The position numbers and the translations under genes are program-made. A model generated the notes under the pieces. The model was given only the letters and a program-made list of their open reading frames with translations, had not been told where the DNA came from and did no database searches. A stretch of DNA of 64,000 nucleotides, taken from assembly GCA_019279435.1 (NCBI GenBank), contig JAAALK010000287.1:15562162-15626161 (forward strand), written 5' to 3'. This document shows positions 44,501-57,100 of the stretch, one piece after another. The number at the start of each line of letters is the position of its first letter. Within the stretch, counting starts at the first letter, position 1. This DNA is from Zizania palustris. Taxonomy: Eukaryota > Streptophyta > Magnoliopsida > Poales > Poaceae.

Positions 44501-44892
44501 CGGGAGGAGAGAGGGGAGGGCGGCGCCGACAGGCGGGCCCCTCCTGTCAGTGGGTGGGTGGCAACGGGCTGGGCCAAGAAGGCCGTTGGGGGAAGTTTCT
44601 GGGTTGAGGCCCGTTAAGGATTTAAAGTTGATTTTCGATTTAAAATAATTCCAGAAAATCAAATATTTGATTAAGGGTTGAATCACTGTTGATAAAAATT
44701 TGTAAAAATTCCTAAAATTATATCTTGGGCTCTAGTTCATCTCATAAAATTTTCAAGTCCAGATTTGGAGTATTTCTCCCTGTTTGGCTTTATTTGGGTT
44801 CTTTTGTGATTTTCCTTTAATAATAAATCCAGAAATAATTATAAATAATGTTTTCTTTTTATTTTATTCCTTTTAATTTTTGGGGTGTTACA
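41589..44892 (-). repeat. 5' LTR of the Tekay-type element
   Basis: 3304 bp, the transcription-initiating LTR since coding runs leftwards from it. A TATATAAA box on the minus strand (44117-44124) sits about 770 bp inside, leaving about 2.5 kb of LTR downstream as R-U5. That downstream part contains the coding-like segments described in the findings. Confidence 0.93.
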
Positions 44893-45300
44893 TAGCTCCT
44901 GCTTCATTACTTAACCCTATTGTCAAGCCATGGTCGTTCTGAGGTTGGGGTTTAGACTTCACCGGCCAAATTCACCCTCCTTCTTCAAAAGGGCATCGAT
45001 TTGTGTTGATGGCGACAGACTACTTTACCAAGTGGACCGAGGCCATACCACTCAAGAGTATGACTCACAACGAGGTTCTTGACTTTATCTTGAAGCATAT
45101 CATACATAGATTCAGCATTCCTCAAACTCTCACGACGGATCAAGGTAGTTCATTTGTTTCTAAAGAAGTGAGAGACTTTGCCGAATATTATGGTATTAAG
45201 TTGATCAACTCTTCACCATACTATGCTCAGGCCAATGGTCAGGCCGAGTCTAGTAATAATACTATGATTAAGCTCATTAAGAAGAAAAGTGAAAAGTGGT
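44893..45300 (+). pseudogene. Tat-type integrase fragment A, catalytic core
   Basis: Continues fragment A after the Tekay insertion: PTSL-type linker, MATDYFTKWTEA, TTDQGSSFVSKEVRDF and NGQAESSNNT cover the D,D,E core. The frame stops at the junction AAAAGTGG|TAATCC (45300), where it joins Tat LTR sequence through the shared AGTGG. Confidence 0.85.
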
Positions 45301-46151
45301 AATCCTTGTTACTTCGCTTGTGAAGTATCCGTTAATCTACGTAATAGATTGCTATCACCTTGTTAATTCACCTGTGAAGTATCCGCTAATCTGCGTAACA
45401 GATTGCTACCTTCGCCTCTAGTGCAACACTTAGCAGAATTCGGTCCTCAAGCCCAATTGGTACTTCGAATCTACTCTGTTGCAGGTTTCCATGTTCGGAG
45501 CTACTTCACCGGAGGTGTCCGGAGCTGAGAGATCGGTTTCGGAGGTTGCTAGAGCACCCTTCGGCGAGACTGATGCCTCGACCGCCCGTGCCAGAAAGTC
45601 ACGTTGTTCTCGGTTTGGCCAAGTCCCGCACGCCAGCAAGCTTCGCAACGGGCTTTGTTACGATAGGCTTCGCCACGCCTGTACCCCACATCATATGAAG
45701 TTGCACCCGAGCGTTGCGTATAAGTTATTATTCTTTATCCTACTATATCGGAGACTTCACGCCGAACCCCGTTGTTCGGAGTTAATTGTCGCGTCCAGAT
45801 CGGTTCGGAGTCCAACTTCGGCCAGATCGGTCCAAACACCGAAGACACCCTTTGGCGGGATACTTCGCATCAGACGCTGAAGGTACACTTCAGCGACACC
45901 CTTCGCATCATACTTCGAATCAGTTAGGCTCTGTTCAGTTTTTGACTTGTTCTGTTTAATACATTTCTTTCGGATAATTGGATTATTTTTGTGTGATCTG
46001 ATTACCTGGCAACTTCACCCCCTTTACCACGGCTAAGGGTAGTCGGAACGTGACATCGGTGTCGTGTTACGCTTAGGCTTGTCCCTAAGTATCCGCACAC
46101 TTTTGGATCATCGAACTGACCCAAGTGCGGGGGCATATTTCTGTGTCAACA
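45301..46151 (+). repeat. 5' LTR (3' part) of Tat element B
   Basis: 851 bp matching the 3' LTR from its TGGTAATCCTTGTTAC segment to CTGTGTCAACA. The first roughly 500 bp, including the TATA box, are missing, replaced by integrase fragment A at an AGTGG microhomology. Confidence 0.85.
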
Positions 46152-46158
46152 CACTTTT

Positions 46159-46176
46159 TGGCGACTCCGCTGGGGA
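46159..46176 (+). other. Primer-binding site of Tat element B
   Basis: TGGCGACTCCGCTGGGGA, eight bases after the LTR end. This site is typical of Tat/Ogre-lineage elements and is usually attributed to tRNA-Arg. Confidence 0.8.
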
Positions 46177-46189
46177 AGGCTGCGCCAAC

Positions 46190-48290
46190 ATGACAGGTAC
46201 ACCTACACTGGCGGCCGGTACATCTACGGCAACTACTACGTCTACACCACCGATGGATCCCATGGGAGGCGCGGATATCGACAACCGCAACATCATGACG
46301 CCTACCCTTGAAGATATCCCCACAGAAGACCGAGCAGAGATCGAGGCAAAGATGAAGGTGCTCCAAGACATGATGCTTGGGAGCTACGTCAAGACATGTG
46401 CGGGCTTCATCAAGCGTGACATCATCATCCCCGACCTTGCTCGGATCCAGGTAACACCAGCATCGCCTCATTTATCCTCTTTAGATATTGAGCAAAAGAT
46501 AGCCGCATCAGTAGATCAAGACGTTAATGCATCGCTAGCTAACCGTTTGGATTCGCGAGTTAGCTCCCAAGTAGAGGCAACACTTAGAAGGTTCAGCTTT
46601 ACTGAGGCCGTGCCATCAGCCCCTATTGCTAGTATACCTCCGGTAAATCATGTTTACAACAGAACTGATGGTAGTACTGGCAAAACCATTACGTCTCTGG
46701 CCTTAACATCCGTGGCCGAGACTAGTCATTATGCTTACGGCCAAGCTAGCACCACGTACCATGCACCACCACCTACATCGACACTGGCTTTTCCCACGCT
46801 GCCCGCACCACATGCACAGGCGCCTAGGCTCAAGCACATCGTACATCTAGTGCATGAGGAGGGAGCCCATGGCTGACACGCTGACATCCCACCGCGTATC
46901 GTGCCCCCGCATGAGAGACGTGCGTAGGCAGTGGGCCAAGATGACATTGAGGAGCGAATCCGCGCACTGTTTAGGGAATGCACCGGCTTCATACCTAGGG
47001 GTCGGGCTAGGGTTTACCAGAAACCGTACCCCGATTATTTTGATACAATACCCTACCCTCGCGGCTATAGAGTCCGTGAATTCACTAAGTTCGACAGCGA
47101 GGGTAACAAAATCACACTAGAGCATGTTAGTCAATTTCTAGCACAATGTGGAGAAGCTAGTGGGTCAGACGCTCTAAAGCTTATACTATTTTCTCTCGCT
47201 ATCCGGCACCGCTTTCACTTCGTTTTCAGCGCTCCTGCCAAACTCCGTTCAAACGTGGGATGAATTAGAACAAAAATTCCATGACTAATTTTACACGGGT
47301 GAGACAGAACTTAGGCTTTCACACTTGACATCGGTTAGACAGAAATCTAACGAGAGCGTCTCTAAGTATATCAAGTGTTTTAGGGATACTAGAAACCGAT
47401 GTTTTAGCCTTAATATTTCAGAGAGAGATTTTGCGGATCTAGCTTTTAGAGGGTTGTGTTCTGAAATTAAGGAGAGACTAGACAACCAGCACTTTTTAGA
47501 AGTTAGCCAAGTCTTACAGCACGCTCTGGTCCAGGAAGGTCGAGCTAAGGATAAGAAGTTTATTAAGATGTTTAACAAGCCTAGGGCTGAAATCCACATC
47601 ATGGAACACTCTGACGAGGAGGATTCAGAAAAAGAGGATTCAGCCAACATGTACGTGACCGAATGGGTTTGGAACGCTAAGAGTAAACCTATTACTTGCT
47701 CCGAGTTATGGCCGTCTCCCACCAAGAATCGGCCTAGCGAGGTCAAGTACTCATTTGATATAACTAAGTGTGATAAGATATTTGATTTTCTCTTGAAGAA
47801 CCAGCTTGTCAGATTGCCCAAAGGTCAGGTCATTCCATCTACCGACGAGTTAAAGAAACATTCATACTGTAAGTGGCATGATTCGCATTCGCATAATACT
47901 AATGACTGCAATGTTTTTTGATGGCAGGTTCAATCGGCCATAGAAGAAGGACGATTGAAAATAGACCACAATCCAAAGATGAAGCTAGACAAAGATCCCT
48001 TCCCCGTCAACACCGTCGACCTCGATGAGAAGAAAATATTGATTCGGCCAGAACAGGCCGAGTCAACTAAAGGGAAGGCAGTGATTGTTGGAGAACCGCG
48101 AGCACACACACTCATACCTAAAAATCCTGAAGTGGGAGTGTGGAAGCAGAATGTTAGCATTCCTTCGGCTAGGGCTCGCAAGAAGCCAAAGGTGACTTAT
48201 CAAATGTTGTTGAACAAACACCAAAGAAAGGCCAAGGAAATAGGCCCCCGCGCCAAAAAACTGAGTCAACTGAAGGGCCCAAGGCATTCG
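46190..48290 (+). pseudogene. Tat element B gag, broken
   Basis: Starts at an ATG 14 bases after the primer site (MTGTPTLAAGTS). Recognisable stretches are RAEIEAKMKVLQDM, SESVSKYIKCFRDTRNRC-like wording, DLAFRGLCSEIKERLD, LLQHALVQEG-type wording and YCKWHDSHSHNTNDC (a CHHC-like knuckle). Frames change near 46870, 47260 and 47925. The order fits Tat gag. Confidence 0.8.
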
Positions 48291-48560
48291 GAGGTTGGCT
48301 TCGGACCATAGTGGCCGAGCCCTCCGCATGGTGGTTTCGGACCATAGTGGCCGAACCCTCCGCATGGTGACTCCGGGCCACAGTGGCCTAACACTCCCTA
48401 TGGCAGCTTCGGACCTCAATGTCTTAACTCCTAGTACGGTGGCTTCGGACCCCAGTGATCGAGCCCCATGCAGAGCGAGTTCGGACCTCAATGGTCGAGC
48501 CCTGCACCACTTTGGACGAGCCCTTCGACGGGAGGCTTCAGCCCACACTGGCTGAACGTA
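48290..48560 (+). repeat. 45-bp degenerate tandem repeat in Tat element B
   Basis: Six or so units of the type GGCTTCGGACCATAGTGGCC plus GAGCCCTCCGCATGGT encode a repeating (G)FGPQWPSPPHG-like peptide, with stops in several units. It lies between the gag knuckle and protease. Confidence 0.75.
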
Positions 48561-49029
48561 CCTCTGGCCTAGCAGGACCCCTCATTGATATAAACCATAC
48601 AACTGGGCAGGGACTCCGTGGGCTCCATACATATCACAATCAGAGTACCCTCCGCAACATAACATTGTTCCTTGTTTTCCTTCGGAGTATTATGACTCGC
48701 AGGGACAAGTAGACACAGCGGAGGGAGGCATTGTCCACAGACTATCTGTAGTACCTCCGAACCGACTCGTGCAGAATGAAGTGGAGGGAAGTGAACGCGA
48801 AGAGGTATAGGACAGGGAGTCTGAAGCCATCACAGTTAGAGTAGGGTCTCAAGAAGTCTCAATCCCGAAGGCCCCCTCGCTGAAGCCTGGCAAAGGTATG
48901 TCTCCTACTCTGGTCGAAGCCTGCACCGAAGCCTAGTCCAATTGGCCGAACGAGGCCGATCGGATTGCCAGGGTCTGCAGCGAAAACCCCTTCGAATACA
49001 GAACGTGCGAGGCCGGACTAGACAACACC

Positions 49030-52000
49030 ACTTCAGCCAAAATTAGCAGGAACTGGACAGTGGCACCAGGAACCAAGCCACAACCATCTTGGGCTCCTCG
49101 AGGTATTCCAAATCACAGAAGAGGTGTCTACAATGCCTACGGGCACAAGAGATGCATGAGAAGAAAGCTGAGGATGACCGAGACACCATTTTTGAAGAAA
49201 TCCGCCCTCGACCAACGACGAGACAAGTATGGAGGATTAGGTCGGTTGAGATGACCAACCCAGCTCCAAGTCCGAGCGACGACGACGACATTATCGACGA
49301 CGACTACTCACCCGTCTCCGAGGGGCCCGCACCCCAGGCGATGGACATCAACGTCGTCATGCTGCCCGCCGAGTTCGCCATACCACAGGACGAGGCCGAG
49401 GTCACTCAGTTGAACCTCGGCCCGCGTAATGCTATCTTTGAGAAACCCGAGGACTCGGCCCACCATCTAAAGCCTCTTTACGTCAGGGGTCACATTGACG
49501 GAAAGCCGATCTCATAGATGCTTATTGATGGTGGCACCACTGTTAACCAAATGCCTTACTCGCTATTGAAGAAACTTGGCAGGGATGAGGATGACCTAAA
49601 GAATATCAACTTGATGCTCAACGACTTCAATGGCGAGAGTTCCGAGGCCAAGGGCGTGCTCTCCATGGAGTTGACGGTAGGCAACAAGACATTGCCAACA
49701 ACATTCTTCGTCGTCGATGTGCAAGGTAACTACAGTGTGTTGCTTGGGCGCGACTAGATTCACGCAAATTGTTGCATTCCTTCTACTTTGCACCAGTGCC
49801 TAATTCAGTGGGACGACGATGAAGTAGAGGTCATACCCACGGACACTTCATCCCAAGTGGCATTGGCCGATGTGTCCATCGACGTCGTTCACAACAAAGT
49901 AAAGTGTCTATCAGGTAGAGATCTTTCGGATTACGACTTTGTTAGCGTGTCCGGAGGACGTTTTGTACTAGTGTCTGTAAATTTGGCTGGTGTAGCGCGG
50001 CTATTTCTAATTTAGTAAGTCATGTCTAGCAAAATAATCTAGATTGGCTAAAGTCTCGTATAGAGCAATATCGGTATTCTAGAGACAGTATTGCCGAAGC
50101 CATCGAGGACTTTAGCGAAGTAGAGAAATTAGGACAAGGTTTTGCATTGACCGACCCCTTAGAAGAAGTTAACATAGGCGATGGTAGCATCCCGAGGCCG
50201 ACTTTTGTAAACCAACATCTATAGCCTAATGAAAAGGCTGAAGTAATATAGTTGCTTCAGTCGTATGTCGATTGTTTCGTATGGGAGTATAGCGAAATGC
50301 AGGGGTTAAGCTGCGATCTCATGGAGCATCGGCTACCTATCAAATCCGGATTTAGGCCTTATAAACAGCATCCTCATCACTTTAATTCGGCCATCTATGA
50401 CCGGGTTAAAGAAGTGGAGCGACTGCTCAAAGCTGAATTTATTAGGCCGTGCAGGTATGCTGAATGGATCGCTAACATCGTGCCTATAGAAAAGAAACGG
50501 AGCAGCAAAATACGAGTTTGTATTGATTTTAGGGATTTGAACAAGGCCACTCCGAAGGACGAGTATCCAATGCCAATAGCCGACATGCTAATCAACGATG
50601 CTTCAGGACACAAGGTACTAAGTTTTATTGATGGAAATGCTAGTTATAATCAAATTTTTATGGCCGAAGAGGACGTCTACAAGACAACCTTTTGATGCCC
50701 TAGTTTTGTTGGTTTGTTCGAGTGGGTCGTTATGACTTTTGGTTTAAAGAATGTCGATGCTACATATCAACGTGCTATGAACATGACCTTTCATGACTTT
50801 CTAGCAGTTATGTTAGAAGTTTACATCGATGATGTCGTAGTCAAATCGGACGCTATGGGAAACCATCTAGCCGATTTGAAAGTCGCTTTTGATAGGATGC
50901 GACAGTATGGTTTAAAAATGAACCCGCTCAAGTACACTTTTGGTGTGTTGGCGGGCAAGTTCTTAGGTTTCATGATTCATGAAAGAGGCACAGAAATCGA
51001 TCCTAAGAGGCTTGAGAAAATTAGAAACTCTGCAGCGCCGACATGCAAGAAAGATGTGCAGAAGTTGCTAGGCAAGATGAATTATTTGCATCGCTTTATA
51101 TCTAACTTGTCTGGCAAGATTGATGCCTTTGTTCCCATACTCCGGCTAAAGAATGAAGTCGAGTTCACTTGGGGGCAAGTCAGCAACGCACCTTTGAAAA
51201 GATCAAAGAGTGTTTGTCATCACCACCCGTGGTAAGAGTACCCAAGGTCGGGATTCCGTTTTGGCTGTACATCATTGCCTAAGATAGCATGATCGGGGCC
51301 GTGCTAACACAGGAGGTGGAGGGAAAGGAGTACATCATCACGTTCTTGAGCCACCGCCTACTGGACTCTGAAACCAGGTACACGTTTGTGGAACACTTAT
51401 GTTTATCGCTTTACTATGCATGTACCAAATTGCGCCACTATATCCTCCCTACTACATGTGTTGTTGTTTGCCAAACCGATGTTATAAAACACATGTTACA
51501 AAAGCCAATTTTACGTGGAAGAATCAAAAAGTGGGCTTACGCTTTGATTGAATACGATTTGGCCTATGAACCCCTAAGAGCTATGAAGGTCCAAATCGTA
51601 GCTAACTTCGTAGTTGATCACCACATAGATGCCAATTGGGGTGACAACATAGTTGATCACCACATAGATGGAAACTCTATTTTGATTGTTCAGCTTGCAA
51701 AAATGGCCAAGGTATTGGAGTAGTTCTCATATCACCTAGTGGAATGCATTTTAAAACCTCGGCTCGTTTAGAATTCCCCGCTACTAATAACCAAGCTGAA
51801 TATGAGGCTTTGTTACTAGGGCTTGAATTATTGGAATCCATGGGTGTTGAACATGTTCATGTGCATGGTTATTCTCTGTTAGTAGTGCAACAGGTGGCTA
51901 AGAGTGCTCAATATTTTAATGTCTTGCTAAATAGCTACTTGGAAAAATGCCTAGAGAGGCCAATTCCATTGCAAATGCCTTGGCTCAGCAAGCATCTAGC

Positions 52001-53734
52001 TATCAAGTCAGGAAAAGAAAATTTTCTGTACAAGAAAGGCCGATGTTTGCTCTCACTACCGAAGCCAGTGACTTCGCACAGGCACGGGGGCTGCCAAACC
52101 CTCCGGGTCGGACCCCTCCGGCCACCGGATACTACCGCGCGCCGGAGCCCCAAGGGTGGAGTACTCCGTCTGCCGAAGGGTCTAGCATGTCGGAGCCCAT
52201 GCGCTGGAGTCCCCTGGACAGTGAGGGTTTCTGGGAACCCGAACCCTCCGGCAAGAGGTTTCGACCTAACCCACTTCGCACAGCCAGTCTAGCCAGGCTT
52301 CGACAGAAGCAGGAAGGGCTCGGGGGCACTCCGAAACTAGTAGCTTGAGCGTCACTCTAGTGAATCAGCTAGCAAACCCTTTGGATGCTCGTAAGAGCGA
52401 TTGGATAACTCCAATCATCCAGTATTTAAGAGACCCTAGTCAAAAGGTTGATCAGAAAGTTCAGCGATAAGCGTTTAAATTCGTATTGCTAGATGATACA
52501 CTATATCGCCGAACTATTGATGGAGTATTGTTAAAATGTTTAGACAATGAACAATCCTAGGTGGCTACGGGGGAAGTCCATGAAGGGATTTGTGTCACTC
52601 ATCAATCGGCCCAGAAAATGAGTTGGATGCTTAAGAGAGCAGGTTTCTACTAGCCGACTATGATTGAGGATTGTTTTAAGTATTATAGAGAGTGTGAGAC
52701 GTGTCAGAAGTTTGGCAATATTCAGTTAGCTCCTACTTCATTACTTAACCCTATTATCAAGCCATGGTCGTTCCGAGGTTGGGGTTTAGACTTCATCGGC
52801 CAAATTCACCCTCCTTCAAAAGGGCATCGGTTTGTGTTGATGGCGACATACTACTTTACCAAGTGTACTGAGGCCGTACCTCTCAAGAGTATGACTCACA
52901 ACGAGGTGCTTGACTTTATCTTGAAGCATATCATACATAGATTCGGCATTCCTCAAACTCTCATGACGATCAAGGTAGTTCATTTGTTTCTAAAGAAGTG
53001 AGAGACTTTGCCGAATATTATGGTATTAAGTTGATCAACTCTTCACCATACTATGCTCAGGACAATGGTCAGGCCAAGTCTAGTAATAAGACTGTGATTA
53101 AGCTCATTAAGAAGAAAATTGAAGAGTTTCCTAAGAGGTGGCACGAAGTGCTTTCCGAGGAACTATGGGCTTGTATAATTGCAAAGCACGGTGCTACCAA
53201 AGTTAGTCCATATGAGCTGGTATATGGGAAGAAGCCATTCTACCTGTAGAAGTAGATCTTGGCTCTTTGAGAGTTCTAAAGCAAGATGGCTTATTGGTTG
53301 ACAAGTATGAGACTCTTCTGAAGGATAATATAGAAGAAGTGACCGATAAGAGATTAAGGGCTTTAGAAGCTATAGAGGTGGACAAGAAGAGAGTAGCCAG
53401 AGCCTACAATAAGAAGGTTAAACCAAAATCGTTTCAAGTAGGTGACTTGGTTTGGAAGACGATTTTGCCTTTAGGCACTAAGAGCCCTAAATTTTGTAAA
53501 TGGTCACCTAGTCGGGAAGGTCCTTTCAAAATAGCCTAAATCGCTCCTGGCAATGCCTATGTGTTAGAGTCTCTGCAAGGAGAAAGGTTTTGAAGAGCTT
53601 TTAATGGAAGATATTTGACAGGTATTTCCCAAGTGTGTGGCAAACAACTTGAAAGGTGTCGAAATGCGATATGGAAGGTATCATATTTAGCTCGTTATGC
53701 TTTTAGTTCATTTAGTTCACTAAAAGGCAGGGGC
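49030..53734 (+). pseudogene. Tat element B pol (PR, RT, RH, IN), many stops
   Basis: Protease LIDGGTTVNQMPYSLLKKLG (about 49520-49580) follows a TAG. Reverse transcriptase runs 50252-51235 with VYIDDVVVKS (about 50820) and is cut by TGA at 50695. RNase H is 51289-52000. Integrase is 52440-53540 (CETCQKFGN, GLDFIGQIH, ENGQ-type NGQAKSSN). The YIDDVVVKS and DGG(A/T)xVN wording is Tat/Athila type. At least six in-frame stops are visible; compared with fragment A several are single C-to-T or G-to-A changes. Confidence 0.85.
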
Positions 53735-53737
53735 ATG

Positions 53738-54122
53738 TGTTGATAGCAGAAAATGGCATTAATGGTTAAGATTGTCAAAATATCAATTTTGGTAATTTGG
53801 GCCGAAAATACACATGTCCTGGGTTGGGCCGAAACCCTATAGGGCCGAAGGCCTACTGAGCTACGGGCTTCAGAAGCTTCCGGAAAGCCTGTAGCCTTCG
53901 GCCCTAAGGCCTTCAGAGGCCCACTCCGTTGAAGCTTCGGCCCTAGGAGTAGGCTTCGGCGAACCTAGCCGAAGGCCCACTTCGGGCAGAGATAGAGTTG
54001 AGTCTGATTTTTAGTTAAGTCTTAGCTCCACGCGTGATCAAACCGAATCCTACCAGATTAGGCTTAGAGATTAGAAGTCTAGCCCCTATAAATATAGGGG
54101 TGAGGCCAGTTCAGAACGCCCC
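53738..54122 (+). repeat. 3' LTR of Tat element B, left part
   Basis: Starts TGTTGATAGC after the purine-rich AAAAGGCAGGGGCATG. Contains TATAAATA at 54087-54094. Interrupted at 54122 by the solo LTR, 28 bp after the TATA box; resumes at 57571. Total LTR length without the insert is about 1348 bp. Confidence 0.88.
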
Positions 54123-57100
54123 TGTGGCGCCCCGATTTATCGAAATCGGAACATTATTGAATTTCATAAGAAAAACAATAATACAAGAGGTTCATCATGC
54201 GACAATCAAACATACGACAAGTATTCATGGTACGCAGACCATATTTATTACATCAGAGTTTAATAAAAACAATAATAAAAGTAGAATTGCATGACAAACG
54301 CCTTCTTCAAGATCGTTTTCTTGACTATGTCGCTACTCCAGACCATCCTCCTCGTAGTACGCAACCTCTGAAGTGTTTGTCCAACGGGTATGAGTACAAA
54401 AGTACTCAACAAGCCACCGCAAGTGCAATAGTAATGCAAGGTAATAACAAAGGAAGGATAATGGCTAAAAGTGCGGAAAAGTACATTTTTCAGTTATTGC
54501 AATTTAGTGAAGTCAAGTTTAATCATGTGGAATATTAAACATGTACATTATAACACCAACTAACTCGAGGAGTACGTTTTACGTCCTCGCACCACAGTCC
54601 TTACATGTCAAACCATCATGCACATATATATCAAAAGTAATCTAACTGTGGGATGTCACGCAACCCGCCCTTGACTGCGGGCTCGACTTTTTGAAAAGAT
54701 TAATGACTCTGATAAGAGATGTACTACTGTACCCACAAGGCACGCACTCATCCCAAACACCAAGGTGTAACGAGATGACCCATACCACGGGAACTCGTGC
54801 CAAAACCTCAGCATGAAATTCTCCAAGCGATAACCACCCGCTCTAGGTTTCGCCGGCGCGCCGGGCCGCATCCCGGCTAACGTCACACCCCCTTTTGCGC
54901 CACATCGATAAAGTCACCCTCAGGTGCAGCTTGACCCATCTCCAAATGGTGGCCTCGGTTTGGAACACTCCATACCTTAGTTAGGACTTACCCATTAGAC
55001 TTGTGGTTAGCACGGAAGTGTATTGCAACGGATCCCGCAGACCGGTCCTTATAGTTCCCCGGGTGCTACCGACCAATGCCCTAGCTTGCACCCAGAACCC
55101 ACCATGCATTCACTCACAACCACAACTCCAACACCGACAGAATTCTAAAGATGAGAATAACGGGGATCATATAGTAGAACCAATCGCTACGACTCATTTT
55201 TAATCCTATAGCAATCGTGTCAATACATTGGACAGGCAAATAATACTAATCATATGGTGACAAGGAGTTTAGGCTAGAGAGCATGGCTTGGGTTGCACAT
55301 CAAGGTCGGGGGATCTTAATAAATATATTGTAAAGGTTTCATTTGACTAGTGCATGTATATCCTATGTGTTTTAGCGATAGTTTAGTAAAACATGGGTTC
55401 AACATGCTCAAAAGATTGGTTTGGTGACTTGCCTTGTTCAGCAAAGGGAGAGGGAGGAACTTCCGGGAAATATTCCGGCTCCTCGACGGCGTCGTAGTCT
55501 TCCCAATATAAATAAAGTAAAATAAAATAAATACAACATTCAATTAAACAATATAAAACCACACAATAAGCACATATGTTTAAATTGGTTTAATTTAAAG
55601 GAAATTGAGTTGTTAAGTTTCTGAAATTTATTTTATAAATAATTTAAAAGGAATTATAATGAAATGTTGTCCTTTGAGAAAAAAGGGGTTTTAAATGTGA
55701 GTAATCTCATTTTAAGTTCCCTAATTAATTTAAAATGAGGGGTTTAGAGAAAACTTAGTGGTTTCATTATTCTAACAGGGAATGAGTAAATATAAGTTTT
55801 GCTGTAATTTAAATAATCAAATTTTGCATTTTACCCTAAGGGTATTTGAATACTTTATTAAATAAGAATGAAATATTCAAGGTAAACATATTGTTTTTAT
55901 TGCATTAACATGTAGAGGATAATATTAAAAAATTTCTGAAATTGAAATGGCAAATTTTGAAGTTAAAATAAGCCAGATATGAATTTTTGAAGTTTAAAAG
56001 CATTTCTGGAATTTAAATTAAACTCAAAATAGCCTCGGGTCCACGGTGAGCTAGGCCCACGGTGAACCCGCGCACTGTGCGCGTGGTCTGGCCCAATCTG
56101 GACCGTTGGATCCAGATCCAACGCACGAGGGCGAGGCGGGGCGTTTAAGTCGACGTGGACGGCTGAGATTAAAACGTGGAAGCGTACACGATGGAGGATC
56201 CAGATTAAATGTGGGTTTTAAAAACTAACGGACACACGGGATTAAAACGTAACATTTCGATCAGATCCAACGGTGTGGATTAGATCACGCATGTGGGGAT
56301 ACAGGTGCCGTCCGATCGCGATCGCACGGTCAGGATCAAATCCGACACGGTAAGGGTACTCAACCCGTGCCTGTCGTCTTTTCCGGCGACGGCAAGCGGG
56401 CCAGAGGCCATGACGAGCGACGACGGTCGTAGCTAAGGCCTAAAATGGAAAGAGGATACTACAGGGATCACGAGGGTACCTCTGCGGTGGTCCGGGGACG
56501 ACGGGGCGTGGACGACGACGAGGGTAGACGGTGAGGTGGTTTCGGGTCCTTGTCGGCGACGGTGATCCGGCGAGGTTCGGCGTCAACGGAGGGGTGGCCG
56601 AGGTCGGTGACGTCCTTGCGGTCACGATGGTGCGGTTGGCTAGGGCGAAGGCGGACTCTGGCGACGGCGAGTGACGGTTGGAGTGCAGGCGGCGGTGGGG
56701 AGTAAAAAGTTGAATTGGGGCGCTCAGATTCGTTCTCGCGGCGATTTGTCATGGGGGTTGAACGCGGTGGAGGCAGGGGGTTAAATAGGGGCGTCGGCGA
56801 GGGATAACGGGCGACGTATACAAGGAAAGCCGAGGGGGGTCTTCAATGGCGCCGGTGAGGCTCGGCCATGCACGCGCAGCACGATCCCAGGGTGTAATCG
56901 CGAGGATTAACGAGGGGAAATGGTCGGCCGAGCACGGGGGGCCGATTAATGGCGTCAATTTAATGGGGGAGGGGCCGGCGAGGCGAATCCGAGGGCGAGG
57001 TCATCGGCCGGCGCGATTTTGGGGCGGTGGCACGAGGAGGATGACGGTCCTAACAGGCGGGGGGCACAGGCCAGCGGGCGCGAGCGAGCGAGGTGGCGGT

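Larger units (their letters stand above)
32640..44892 (-). mobile_element. Young full-length Tekay-type chromovirus (Ty3/gypsy), 12,253 bp, TSD TAGCT
   Basis: LTRs of exactly 3304 bp (32640-35943 and 41589-44892) start TGTCGCGCCCCG and end GGGGTGTTACA on the plus strand. By eye I see only about five differences between them. A perfect TAGCT duplication flanks the element (32635-32639, 44893-44897). Internal order on the minus strand is iMet primer site, a 268-residue extra ORF, gag-pol of 1492 residues with a chromodomain, then a purine tract. All parts expected for autonomy are present, which with LTR near-identity implies a recent insertion. Confidence 0.96.
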
